This document shows positions 1 to 14,069 of a stretch of 64,000 nt of DNA, in pieces. The DNA comes from Sipunculus nudus (lineage: Eukaryota > Annelida > Sipuncula > Golfingiida > Sipunculidae), in NCBI GenBank assembly GCA_026874595.1, contig CM049307.1, positions 34,514,862 to 34,578,861 of the forward strand, written 5' to 3'. Each line of letters starts with the position of its first letter. The first letter of the stretch is position 1. The notes below the pieces were generated by a model, which made no database searches, was not told the DNA's origin, and saw nothing but the letters and a program-made list of their open reading frames with translations. The translations under genes and the position numbers were made by a program.

Positions 1-2463
1 TTGGATTTAAAAGTGTTATATATATTTAAATACGCTTAACATCCCATCAAGTTTGGTATCAACGGAAAGTACTTTTCACTGGTAGTCACATGGTATAAAA
101 ATTAGAGTGGCACAAGTGAGCGTTTTAGAGCAGTCAGATATGACTATTATTCATTTTTTTTAAATTTCTCTTGGATTTAAAAGTGTTTTATATTTTTAAA
201 ATACGCTAAACAACCCATCAAGTTTGGTATCAACGGAAAGTACTTTTCACTGGTAGTCCCATGGTATATAAATTAGAGTGGCACAAGTGAGTGTTTTAGA
301 GCAGGCGGATACGACTAATATTCAATTTTTTTTTCAATTTCGCGTTGATTTTAAAGTGTTATATATATTTAAATACGCTTAACAACTCATCAAGTTTGGT
401 ACCAACGGAAAGTACTTTTCACTGGTAGTCACATGGTATAAAAATTAGAGTGGCACAAGTGAGCGTTTTAGAGCAGTCAGATACGACTATTATTCATTTT
501 TTTAATTTCTCTTGGATTTTTAAGTGTTATATATTTTAAAATACGCTAAACAACCCATCAAGTTTGGTACCAACGGAAAGTACTTTTCACTGGTAGTCAC
601 ATGGTATAAAAATTAGAGTGGCACAAGTGAGCGTTTTAGAGCAGTCAGATACGACTATTATTCATTTTTTTAAATTGTGCGTTGATTTTAAAGTGTTATA
701 TATATTTAAAAACCCTTAACAACCCATCAAGTTTGGTACCAACGGAAAGTACTTTTCACTGGTAGACCCATGGTATAAAAATTAGAGTGGCACAAGTGAG
801 CGTTTTAGAGCAGTCAGATACGACTATTATTCATTTTTTTTAATTTCTCTTGGATTTAAAAGTGTTATATATATTTAAATACGCTTAACATCCCATCAAG
901 TTTGGTATCAACGGAAAGTACTTTTCACTGGTAGTCACATGGTATAAAAATTAGAGTGGCACAAGTGAGCGTTTTAGAGCAGTCAGATACGACTATTATT
1001 CATTTTTTTAAATTTTGCGTTGATTTTAAAGTGTTATATATATTTAAAAACCCTTAACAACCCATCAAGTTTGGTATCAACGGAAAGTACTTTTCACTGG
1101 TAGTCCCATGGTATATAAATAAGAGTGGCACAAGTGAGCGTTTTAGAGCAGCCTGATACGACTATTATTCATTTTTTTTAATTTCCTGAGGATTTTAAAG
1201 TGTTATATATATTTAAATACGCTTAACAACTCATCAAGTTTGGTACCAACGGAAAGTACTTTTCACTGGTAGTCACATGGTATGAAAATTAGAGTGGCAC
1301 AAGTGAGCGTTTTAGAGCAGTCAGATACGACTATTATTCATTTTTTTAAATTGTGCGTTGATTTTAAAGTGTTATATATATTTAAAAACCCTTAACAACC
1401 CATCAAGTTTGGTATCAACGGAAAGTACGTTTCACTGGTAGTCCCATGGTATATAAATTAGAGTGGCACAAGTGAGCGTTTTAGAGCAGTCAGATACGAC
1501 TATTATTCATTTTTTTTAATTTCTCTTGGATTTAAAAGTGTTATATATATTTAAATACGCTTAACAACCCATCAAGTTTGGTATCAACGGAAAGTACTTT
1601 TCACTGGTAGTCCCATGGTATAAAAATTAGAGTGGCACAAGTGAGCGTTTTAGAGCAGGCGGATACGACTAATATTCAATATTTTTTTCAATTTCGCGTT
1701 GATTTTAAAGTGTTATATATATTTAAATACGCTAAACAACTCATCAAGTTTGGTACCAACGGAAAGTACTTTTCACTGGTAGTCACATGGTATAAAAATT
1801 AGAGTGGCACAAGTGAGCGTTTTAGAGCAGTCCGATACGACTATTATTCATTTTTTTAAATTTCTTTGGATTTAAAAGTGTTATATATCTTTAAATACGC
1901 TAAACAACCCATCAAGTTTGGTATCAACGGAAAGTACTTTTCACTGGTGGTCACATGGTATAAAAATCAGAGTGGCACAAGAGACCGTTTTAGAGCAGCC
2001 TGATAAGACTATTATTCATTTTTTTTAATTTCCTGTGGATTTTAAAGTGTTATATATATTTAAATACGCTTAACAACTCATCAAGTTTGGTACCAACGAA
2101 AAGTTCTTTTCACTGGTAGTCACATGGTATAAAAATTAGAGTGGCACAAGTGAGCGTTTTAGAGCAGTCAGATACGACTATTATTCATTTTTTTTAATTT
2201 CTCTTGGATTTAAAAGTGTTATATATATTTAAATACGCATAACAACCCATCAAGTTTGGTATCAACGGAAAGTACTTTTCACTGGTAGTCCCATGGTATA
2301 AAAATTAGAGTGGCACAAGTGAGCGTTTTAGAGCAGGCGGATACGACTAATATTCAATTTCTTTTCAATTTCGCGTTGATTTTAAAGTGTTATATATATT
2401 TAAATACGCTAAACAACTCATCAAGTTTGGTATCAACGGAAAGTACTTTTCACTGGTAGTCAC
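1..2463 (+). repeat. 170-bp satellite array, first orientation
   Basis: Head-to-tail monomers of about 168-172 bp. The landmark GTTTGGTAYCAACGGAAAGT recurs at 51, 222, 394, 562, 731 and 900 and onward without interruption, giving 14-15 units. Monomers differ mainly by point changes, A-run length and a few alternative blocks, for example TCAGATACGACTATTATTC versus GGCGGATACGACTAATATTC. The array continues past the left edge of the window. Small open frames here are chance frames recurring at the satellite period and I do not call them genes. The near-nucleosomal unit length is typical of centromeric or heterochromatic satellites, but location on the chromosome cannot be read from this sequence. 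Confidence 0.95.
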
Positions 2464-2466
2464 ATG
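2464..2466. other. Satellite inversion junction
   Basis: Monomers read in one direction up to ...GTAGTCACATG, then the reverse-complement phase begins with ATGAATAATAGTCG. The shared ATG is a 3-bp microhomology between the two monomer phases. No other sequence is inserted at the switch. Confidence 0.9.
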
Positions 2467-2689
2467 AATAATAGTCGTATTTGACTGCTCTAAAACATTC
2501 ACTTGTGCCACTCTAAAATTCATACCATGTGAATACCAGTGAAAAGTACTTTCCGTTGGTACCAAACTTGATGAGTTGTTTAGCGTATTTAAATATATAT
2601 AACACTTTAAAATCAACGCGAAATTGAAAAAAATATTGAATATTAGTCGTATCCGCCTGCTCTAAAACGGTCACTTGTGCCACTCTAAA

Positions 2690-3770
2690 ATTCATACCAT
2701 GTGAATACCAGTAAAAAGTCCTTTCCGTTTATACTAAACGTGATGGGTTGTTAAGCGTATTTAAAGATTAATAACACTTTAAAATTCACGCTAAATTAAA
2801 AAAAAATGAATAATAGTCGTATCTGACTGCTCTAAAACGCATACTTGTGCCACTCTAAAATTCATACCGTGTGAATACCAGTAAAAAGTCCTTTCCGTTG
2901 ATACCAAACTTGATGGGTTGTTTAGCGTATTTAAAGATGTATAATACTTTAAAATTCACGCTAAATTAAAAAATTTGAATAAAAGTCGTACTTGACTGCT
3001 CTAAAACGCTCACTTGTGCCACTCTATTTTTTATACCACGTGACTACCAGTGAAAAGTACTTTCCGTTGTTACCAAACTTGATGAGTTGTTAAGCGTATT
3101 TAAATATATATAACACTTAAAATCCACGGGAAATAAAAAAAGATGCATAATAGTCGTATCAGGCTGCTCTAAAAGGCTCACTTGTGCCACTCTAATTTTT
3201 ATACCATGGGACTACCAGTGAAAAGTACTTTCCGTTGATACCAAACTTGATGGGTTGTTAAAGGTTTTTAAATATATATAACACTTTAAAATCCACGGGA
3301 AATTTAAAAAAATGAATAATAGTCGTATCTGACTGCTCTAAAACGCTCACTTGTGCCACTCTGATTTTTATACCATGGGACTACCAGTAAAAAGTACTTT
3401 CCGTTGATACCAAACTTGATGGGTTGTTAAGCGTATTTAAATATATATAACACTTTAAAATCAACGCGAAATTGAAAAAAAATTAAATATTAGTCGTATC
3501 CGCCTGCTCTAAAACGCTCACTTGTGCCACTCTAATTTATATACCATGGGACTACCAGTGCAAAGTACTTTCCGTTGATACCAAACTTGATGGGTTGTTT
3601 AGCGTATTTTAAAATATATAACACTTTTAAATCCAAGAGAAATTTTAAAAAAATGAATAATAGTCGTATCTGACTGCTCTAAAACGCTCAATTGTGCCAC
3701 TCTAATTTTTATACCATGTGACTACCAGTGAAAAGTACTTTCCGTTGATACCAAACTTGATGAGTTGTTA
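2690..3770 (-). repeat. Intra-array segmental copy, first copy
   Basis: This block of about 1.08 kb is repeated at about 6590-7670, offset by about 3900 bp (23 monomers). The copies share rare variants, including CCGTTGTTACC and ATACCACGTGAC, in the same order, which indicates duplication of a block rather than convergence of monomers. Similarity falls off at about 3770 and 7670. Confidence 0.7.
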
Positions 3771-6700
3771 AGCGTATTTAAATATATATAACACTTTAAA
3801 ATCAACGCGAAATTGAAAAAAATTGAATATTAGTCGTATCCCCCTGCTCTAAAACGCTCACTTGTGCCACTCTTATTTTTATATCATGTGACTACCAGTG
3901 AAAAGTACTTTCCGTTGGTACCAAACTTGATGGGTTGTTTAGCGTATTTAAAGATTAATAACACTTTAAAATTCACGCTAAATTAAAAAAAATGAATAAT
4001 AGTAGTATCTGACTGCTCTAAAACGCTCACCTGTGCCACTCTAATTTTTATACCATGGGACTACCAGTGAAAAGTACTTTCCGTTGATACCAAACTTGAT
4101 GGGTTGTTAAGCGTATTTAAATATATATAACACTTTTAAATCCACGGGAAATTAAAAAAAATGAATAATAGTCGTATCTGACTGCTCTAAAACGCTCACT
4201 TGTGCCACTCTAATTTTTATACCATGTGACTACCAGTGAGAAGTACTTTCCGTTGGTACCAAACTTGATGAGTTGTTAAGCGTATTTAAATATATATAAC
4301 ACTTTAAAATCCACAGGAAATTAAAAAAATGAATAATAGTCGTATCTGACTGCTCTAAAACGCTCACTTGTGCCACTAATTTTTATACCATGTGACTACC
4401 AGTGAAAAGTACTTTCCGTTGATACCAAACTTGATGGGTTGTTAAGGGTTTTTAAATATATATAACACTTTAAAATCCACGGGAAATTTAAAAAAATGAA
4501 TAATAGTCGTATCAGACTGCTCTAAAACGCTCACTTGTGCCACTCTAATTTTTATACCATGTGACTACCAGTGAAAAGTACTTTCCGTTGATACCAAACT
4601 TGATGAGTTGTTTAGCGTATTTAAATATATATAACAATTTAAAATCAACGCGAAATTGAAAAGAAATTGAATATTAGTCGTATCCGCCTGCTCTAAAACG
4701 CTCACTTGTGCCACTCTAATTTTTAAACCATGTGACTACCAGTGAAAAGTACTTTCCGTTGATAGCAAATTGATGAGTTGTTAAGCGTATTTAAATATAT
4801 ATAACACTTTAAAATAAACGCGAAATTGAAAAAAAATTGAATATTAGTCGTATCCGCCTGCTCTAAAACGCTCACTTGTGCCACTCTAATTTATATACCA
4901 TGGGACTACCAGTACAAAGTACTTTCCGTTGATACCAAACTTGATGGGTTGTTTAGCGTATTTTAAAATATATAACACTTTAAAATCCACGGGAAATTAA
5001 AAAAAATGAATAATAGTCGTATCTGACTGCTCTAAAACGCTCACTTGTGCCACTCTAATTTTTATACCACGTGACTACCAGTGAAAAGTACTTTCCGTTG
5101 GTACCAAACTTGATGAGTTGTTAAGCGTATTAAAATATATATAACACTTTAAAATCCACAGGAAATAAAAAAAAATGAATAATAGTCATATCAGGCTGCT
5201 CTAAAACGCTCACTTGTGCCACTCTAATTTTTATACCATAGGACTACAAGTGAAAAGTACTTTCCGTTGATACCAAACTTGATGGGTTGTTTAGCGTATT
5301 TAAAGAAATATAACACTTTTAAATCCAAGAGAAATTTTAAAAAATGAATAATAGTCGTATCCCACTGCTCTAAAACGCTCACTTGTGCCACTCTAATTTT
5401 TATACCATGTGACTACCAGTAAAAAATACTTTCCGTTGGTACCAAACTTGATGAGTTTTTAAGCGTATTTAAATATATATAACACTTTAAAATCAACGCG
5501 AAATTGAAAAAAAATTGAATATTAGTCGTATCCCCCTGCTCTAAAACGCTCACTTGTGCCACTCTAATTTTTATATCATGTGACTACCAGTGAAAATTAC
5601 TTTCCGTTGATACCAAACTTGATGGGTTGTTAAGCGTATTTAAAGATGTATAATACTTTAAAATTCACGCTAAATAAAAAAATTTGAATAAAAGTCGTAC
5701 TTGACTGCTCTAAAACGCTCACTTGTGCCACTCTAAAATTCATACCATAAGACTACCAGTGAAAAGTTCTTTCCGTTGATACCAAACTTGATGGGTTGTT
5801 TAGCGTAATTAAAATTTTATATCACTTTAAAATTCACGCTAAATTAAAATAAAATTGAATAATAGTCGTATTTGACTGCTCTAAAACACTCGCTTGTGCC
5901 ACTCTAAAATTCATACCATGTGAATACCAGTAAAAAGTCCTTTCCGTTGATACCAAACTTGATGGGTTGTTTAGCGTATTTAAAGATGTATAATACTTTA
6001 AAATTCACGCTAAATTAAAAAAATTGAATAAAAGTCGTACTTCACTGCTCTAAAACGGTCACTTGTGCCACTCTAAAATTCATACCATGTGACTACCAGT
6101 AAAAAGTTATTTACGTTTATACCAAACGTGATAGGTTGTTTAGCGTATTTAAAGATTAATAACACTTTAAAATTCACGCTAAATTCAAAAACAATGAATA
6201 ATAGTCGTATCTGACTGCTCTGAAACGCACACTTGTGCCACTCTAAAATTCATACCATAAGACTACCAGTGCAAAGTTCTTTCCGTTGATACCAAACTTG
6301 ATGGGTTGTTTAGCGTAATTAAAATTTTATATCACTTTAAAATTCACGCTAAATTAAAATAAAATTGAATAATAGTCGTATTTGACTGCTCTAAAACACT
6401 CACTTGTGCCACTCTAAAATTCATACCATGTGAATACCAGTAAAAAGTCCTTTCCGTTGATACCAAACTTGATGGGTTGTTTAGCGTATTTAAAGATGTA
6501 TAATACTTTAAAATTCACGCTAAATTAAAAAAATTGAATAAAAGTCGTACTTCACTGCTCTAAAACGGTCACTTGTGCCACTCTAAAATTCATACCATGT
6601 GATTACCAGTAAAAAGTCCTTTCCGTTTATAGTAAACGTGATGGGTTGTTAAGCGTATTTAAAGATTAATAACACTTTAAAATTCACGCTAAATTAAAAA

Positions 6701-8939
6701 AAAAAATGAATAATAGTCGTATCTGACTGCTCTAAAACGCATACTTGTGCCACTCTAAAATTCATACCATGTGAATACCAGTAAAAAGTCCTTTCCGTTG
6801 ATACCAAACTTGATGGGTTGTTTAGCGTATTTAAAGATGTATAATACTTTAAAATTCACGCTAAATTAAAAAATTTGAATAAAAGTCGTACTTGACTGCT
6901 CTAAAACGCTCACTTGTGCCACTCTAATTTTTATACCACGTGACTACCAGTGAAAAGTACTTTCCGTTGTTACCAAACTTGATGAGTTGTTAAGCGTATT
7001 TAAATATATATAACACTTTAAAATCCACGGGAAATTAAAAAAAATGAATAATAGTCGTATCAGGCTGATCTAAAACGCTCACTTGTGCCACTCTAATTTT
7101 TATACCAAGGGACTACTAGTGAAAAGTACTTTCCGTTGATACCAAACTTGATGGGTTGTTAAGGGTTTTTAAATATATATAACACTTTAAAATCCACGAG
7201 AACTTTAAAAAAATGAATAATAGTCGTATCTGACTGCTCTAAAACGCTCACTTGTGCCACTCTGATTTTTATACCATGGGACTACCAGTAAAAAGTACTT
7301 TCCGTTGATACCAAACTTGATGGGTTGTTAAGCGTATTTAAATATATATAACACTTTAAAATCAACGCGAAATTGAAAAAAAATTAAATATACGTCGTAT
7401 CCGCCTGCTCTAAAACGCTCACTTGTGCCACTCTAATTTATATACCATGGGACTACCAGTGCAAAGTACTTTCCGTTGATACCAAACTTGATGGGTTGTT
7501 TAGCGTATTTTAAAATATATAACACTTTTAAATCCAAGAGAAATTTAAAAAAAATGAATAATAGTCGTATCTGACTGCTCTAAAACGCTCACTTGTGCCA
7601 CTCTAATTTTTATACCATGTGACTACCAGTGAAAAGTACTTTCCGTTGATACCAAACTTGATGGGTTGTTAAGCGTATTTAAATATATATAACACTTTTA
7701 CATCCAAGAGAAATTAAAAAAAATGAATAATAGTCGTATCTGACTGCTCTAAAACGCTCACTTATGCCACTCTATTTTTTATACCATGTGACTACCAGTG
7801 AAAAGTACTTTCCGTTGGTACCAAACTTGATGGGTTGTTTAGCGTATTTAAATATATATAACACTTTTAAATCCAAGAGAAATTTAAAAGAAATTGAATA
7901 TTAGTCGTATCCGCCTGCTCTAAAACGCTCACTTGTGCCACTCTACTTTTTATTCCATGGGACTACCAGTGAAAAGTACTTTCCGTTGGTACCAAACTTG
8001 ATGGGTTGTTTAGCGTATTTAAATATATATAACACTTTTAAATCCAAGAGAAATTTTAAAAAATGAATAATAGTCGTATCTGACTGCTCTAAAACGCTCA
8101 CTTGTGCCACTCTAATTTTTATACCATATGACTACCAGTGAAAAGTACTTTCCGTTGATACCAAACTTGATGAGTTGTTTAGCGTATTTAAATATATATA
8201 ACACTTTAAAATCAACGCGAAATTGAAAAGAAATTGAATATTAGTCGTATCCGCCTGCTCTAAAACGCTCACTTGTGCCACTCTAATTTTTATACCATGG
8301 GACTACCAGTGAAAAGTACTTTCCGTGGATACCAAACTTGATGGGTTGTTAAGCGTATTTAAATATATATAACACTTTTAAATCCAAGAGAAATTTAAAA
8401 AAATGAATAATAGTCGTATCTGACTGCTCTAAAACGCTCACTTGTGCCACTCTAATTTTTATACCATATGACTACCAGTGCAAAGTACTTTCCGTTGATA
8501 CCAAACTTGATGAGTTGTTTAGCGTATTTAAATATATATAACACTTTAAAATCAACGCGAAATTGAAAAGAAATTGAATATTAGTCGTATCCGCCTGCTC
8601 TAAAACGCTCACTTGTGCCACTCTAATTTTTATACCATGGGACTACCAGTGAAAAGTACTTTCCGTGGATACCAAACTTGATGGGTTGTTAAGCGTATTT
8701 AAATATATATAACACTTTTAAATCCAAGATAAATTTAAAAAAATGAATAATAGTCGTATCTGACTGCTCTAAAACGCTCACTTGTGCCACTCTAATTTTT
8801 ATACCATGTGACTACCAGTGAAAAGTACTTTCCGTTGATACCAAACTTGATGAATTGTTAAGCGTATTTAAATATATATAACACTTTAAAATCAACGCGA
8901 AATTGAAAAGAAATTGAATATTAGTCGTATCCGCCTGCT

Positions 8940-11900
8940 CTAAAACGCTCACTTGTGCCACTCTAATTTTTATACCATGGGACTACCAGTGAAAAGTACT
9001 TTCCGTTGATACCAAACTTGATGAGTTGTTAAGCGTATTTAAATATATATAACACTTTTAAATCCACGGGAAATTTAAAAAAAATGAATAATAGTCGTAT
9101 CTGACTGCTCTAAAACGCTCACTTGTGCCACTCTAATTTTTATACCATACCATGTGACTACCAGTGAAAAGTACTTTCCGTTGGTACCAAACTTGATGAG
9201 TTGTTAAGCGTATTTAAATATATATAACACTTTAAAATCAACGCGAAATTGAAAAAAATTGAATATTAGTCGTATCTTACTGCTCTAAAACGCTCACTTG
9301 TGCCACTCTAATTTTTATACCATGTGACTACCAGTAAAAAATACTTTCCGTTGGTACCAAACTTGATGAGTTTTTAAGCGTATTTAAATATATATAACAC
9401 TTTAAAATCAACGCGAAATTGAAAAAAAATTGAATATTAGTCGTATCCCCCTGCTCTAAAACGCTCACTTGTGCCACTCTAATTTTTATATCATGTGACT
9501 ACCAGTGAAAATTACTTTCCGTTGATACCAAACTTGATGGGTTGTTAAGCGTATTTAAATATATATAACACTTTTAAATCCAAGAGAAATTAAAAAAATG
9601 AATAATAGTCGTATCTGACTGCTCTAAAACGCTCACTTGTGCCACTCTAATTTTTATACCATGTGACCACCAGTGAAAAGTACTTTCCGTTGATACCAAA
9701 CTTGATGGGTTGTTTAGCGTATTTAAATATATATAACACTTTAAAATCAACGCGAAATTAAAAAAAATGAATAATAGACGTATCTGACTGCTCTGAAACG
9801 CTCACTTGTGCCACTCTAATTTGTAAACCATGTGACTACCAGTGAAAAGTACTTTCCGTTGATAGCAAACTTGATGAGTTGTTAAGCGTATTTAATTATA
9901 TATAACACTTTAAAATAAACGCGAAATTGAAAAAAAAATTGAATATTAGTCGTATCCGCCTGCTCTAAAACGCTCACTTGTGCCACTCTAATTTATATAC
10001 CATGGGACTACCAGTGAAAAGTACTTTCCGTTGATACCAAACTTGATGGGTTGTTAAGGGTTTTTAAATATATATAACACTTTAAAATCCACGGGAAATT
10101 AAAAAAAATGAATAATAGTCGTATCTGACTGCTCTAAAACGCTCACTTGTGCCACTCTGATTTTTATACCATGGGACTACCAGTGAAAAGTACTTTCCGT
10201 TGATACCAAACTTGATGGGTTGTTAAGCGTATTTAAATATATATAACACTTTAAAATCAACGCGAAATTGAAAAAAAATTGAATATTAGTCGTATCCGCC
10301 TGCTCTAAAACGCTCACTTGTGCCACTCTAATTTATATACCATGGGACTACCAGTGCAAAGTACTTTCCGTTGATACCAAACTTGATGGGTTGTTTAGCG
10401 TATTTAAAGAAATATAACACTTTTAAATCCAAGAGAAATTTTAAAAAATGAATAATAGTCGTATCCCACTGCTCTAAAACGCTCACTTGTGCCACTCTAA
10501 TTTTTATACCATGTGACTACCAGTAAAAAATACTTTCCGTTGGTACCAAACTTGCTGAGTTTTAAAGCGTATTTAAATATATATAACACTTTAAAATCAA
10601 CGCGAAATTGAAAAAAAATTGAATATTAGTCGTATCCCCCTGCTCTAAAACGCTCACTTGTGCCACTCTAATTTTTATATCATGTGACTACCAGTGAAAA
10701 TTACTTTCCGTTGATACCAAACTTGATGGGTTGTTAAGCGTATTTAAATATATATAACACTTTTAAATCCAAGAGAAATTAAAAAAAAATGAATAATAGT
10801 CGTATCTGACTGCTCTAAAACGCTCACTTGTGCCACTCTAATTTTTATACCATGTGACCACCAGTGAAAAGTACTTTCCGTTGATACCAAACTTGATGGG
10901 TTGTTTAGCGTATTTAAATATATATAACACTTTAAAATCAACGCGAAATTAAAAAAAATGAATAATAGACGTATCTGACTGCTCTGAAACGCTCACTTGT
11001 GCCACTCTAATTTTTAAACCATGTGACTACCAGTGAAAAGTACTTTCCGTTGATAGCAAACTTGATGAGTTGTTAAGCGTATTTAAATATATATAACACT
11101 TTAAAATAAACGCGAAATTGAAAAAAAATTGAATATTAGTCGTATCCGCCTGCTCTAAAACGCTCACTTGTGCCACTCTAATTTATATACCATGGGACTA
11201 CCAGTGCAAAGTACTTTCCGTTGATACCAAACTTGATGGGTTGTTAAGCGTTTTTAAATATATATAACACTTTAAAATCCACGGGAAATTAAAAAAAAAT
11301 GAATAATAGTCGTATCAGGCTGCTCTAAAACGCTCACTTGTGCCACTCTGATTTTTATACCATGGGACTACCAGTGAAAAGTACTTTCCGTTGATACCAA
11401 ACTTGATGGGTTGTTAAGCGTATTTAAATATATATAACACTTTTAAATCCACGGGAAATTTAAAAAAAATGAATAATAGTCGTATCTGACTGCTCTAAAA
11501 CGCTCACTTGTGCCACTCTAATTTTTATACCATGTGACTACCAGTGAAAAGTACTTTCCGTTGGTACCAAACTTGATGAGTTGTTAAGCGTATTTAAATA
11601 TATATAACACTTTAAAATCAACGCGAAATTGAAAAAAAATTGAATATTAGTCGTATCTTACTGCTCTAAAACGCTCACTTGTGCCACTCTAATTTTTATA
11701 CCATGTGACTACCAGTAAAAAATACTTTCCGTTGGTACCAAACTTGATTAGTTTTTAAGCGTATTTAAATATATATAACACTTTAAAATCAACGCGAAAT
11801 TGAAAAAAAATTGAATATTAGTCGTATCCCCCTGCTCTAAAACGCTCACTTGTGCCACTCTAATTTTTATATCATGTGACTACCAGTGAAAATTACTTTC

Positions 11901-13815
11901 CGTTGATACCAAACTTGATGGGTTGTTAAGCGTATTTAAATATATATAACACTTTTAAATCCAAGAGAAATTAAAAAAATGAATAATAGTCGTATCTGAC
12001 TGCTCTAAAACGCTCACTTGTGCCACTCTAATTTTTATACCATGTGACCACCAGTGAAAAGTACTTTCCGTTGATACCAAACTTGATGGGTTGTTTAGCG
12101 TATTTAAATATATATAACACTTTAAAATCAACGCGAAATTAAAAAAAATGAATAATAGACGTATCTGACTGCTCTGAAACGCTCACTTGTGCCACTCTAA
12201 TTTTTAAACCATGTGACTACCAGTGAAAAGTACTTTCCGTTGATAGCAAACTTGATGAGTTGTTAAGCGTATTTAATTATATATAACACTTTAAAATAAA
12301 CGCGAAATTGAAAAAAAAATTGAATATTAGTCGTATCCGCCTGCTCTAAAACGCTCACTTGTGCCACTCTAATTTATATACCATGGGACTACCAGTGAAA
12401 AGTACTTTCCGTTGATACCAAACTTGATGGGTTGTTAAGGGTTTTTAAATATATATAACACTTTAAAATCCACGGGAAATTAAAAAAAATGAATAATAGT
12501 CGTATCTGACTGCTCTAAAACGCTCACTTGTGCCACTCTGATTTTTATACCATGGGACTACCAGTGAAAAGTACTTTCCGTTGATACCAAACTTGATGGG
12601 TTGTTAAGCGTATTTAAATATATATAACACTTTAAAATCAACGCGAAATTGAAAAAAAATTGAATATTAGTCGTATCCGCCTGCTCTAAAACGCTCACTT
12701 GTGCCACTCTAATTTATATACCATGGGACTACCAGTGCAAAGTACTTTCCGTTGATACCAAACTTGATGGGTTGTTTAGCGTATTTAAAGAAATATAACA
12801 CTTTTAAATCCAAGAGAAATTTTAAAAAATGAATAATAGTCGTATCCCACTGCTCTAAAACGCTCACTTGTGCCACTCTAATTTTTATACCATGTGACTA
12901 CCAGTAAAAAATACTTTCCGTTGGTACCAAACTTGCTGAGTTTTAAAGCGTATTTAAATATATATAACACTTTAAAATCAACGCGAAATTGAAAAAAAAT
13001 TGAATATTAGTCGTATCCCCCTGCTCTAAAACGCTCACTTGTGCCACTCTAATTTTTATATCATGTGACTACCAGTGAAAATTACTTTCCGTTGATACCA
13101 AACTTGATGGGTTGTTAAGCGTATTTAAATATATATAACACTTTTAAATCCAAGAGAAATTAAAAAAAAATGAATAATAGTCGTATCTGACTGCTCTAAA
13201 ACGCTCACTTGTGCCACTCTAATTTTTATACCATGTGACCACCAGTGAAAAGTACTTTCCGTTGATACCAAACTTGATGGGTTGTTTAGCGTATTTAAAT
13301 ATATATAACACTTTAAAATCAACGCGAAATTAAAAAAAATGAATAATAGACGTATCTGACTGCTCTGAAACGCTCACTTGTGCCACTCTAATTTTTAAAC
13401 CATGTGACTACCAGTGAAAAGTACTTTCCGTTGATAGCAAACTTGATGAGTTGTTAAGCGTATTTAAATATATATAACACTTTAAAATAAACGCGAAATT
13501 GAAAAAAAATTGAATATTAGTCGTATCCGCCTGCTCTAAAACGCTCACTTGTGCCACTCTAATTTATATACCATGGGACTACCAGTGCAAAGTACTTTCC
13601 GTTGATACCAAACTTGATGGGTTGTTAAGCGTTTTTAAATATATATAACACTTTAAAATCCACGGGAAATTAAAAAAAAATGAATAATAGTCGTATCAGG
13701 CTGCTCTAAAACGCTCACTTGTGCCACTCTGATTTTTATACCATGGGACTACCAGTGAAAAGTACTTTCCGTTGATACCAAACTTGATGGGTTGTTAAGC
13801 GTATTTAAATATATA
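8940..13815 (-). repeat. Satellite higher-order repeat (7-mer and 14-mer)
   Basis: The marker GTGAAAATTACTTTCC recurs at 9505, 10694, 11886 and 13075, spaced 1189, 1192 and 1189 bp (7 monomers). Alternate 7-mers match best, so the near-identical unit is 2381 bp (14 monomers), present a little over twice at about 8940-11430 and 11321-13811. Two chance frames of identical sequence at 10744 and 13125 are exactly one such period apart. This marks the most recently amplified part of the array. Confidence 0.85.
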
Positions 13816-14069
13816 TAACACTTTAAAATCAACGCGAAATTGAAAAAAAAATTGAATATTAGTCGTATCCGCCTGCTCTAAAACGCTCACTTGTGCCACT
13901 CTAATTTATATACCATGGGTCTACCAGTGCAAAGTACTTTCCGTTGATACCAAACTTGATGAGTTGTTAAGCGTATTTAAATATAGATAACACTTTTAAA
14001 TCAACGCGAAATTGAAAAAAAATTGAATAATAGTCGTATCCGCCTGCTCTAAAACGCTCACTTGTGCCA

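Noticed and set aside
2365-13322. Open frames of 60-83 codons within the satellite, some identical at 10744 and 13125
   Set aside because: They recur at the satellite period and differ wherever monomers differ; they follow DNA identity, with no start context or domain.
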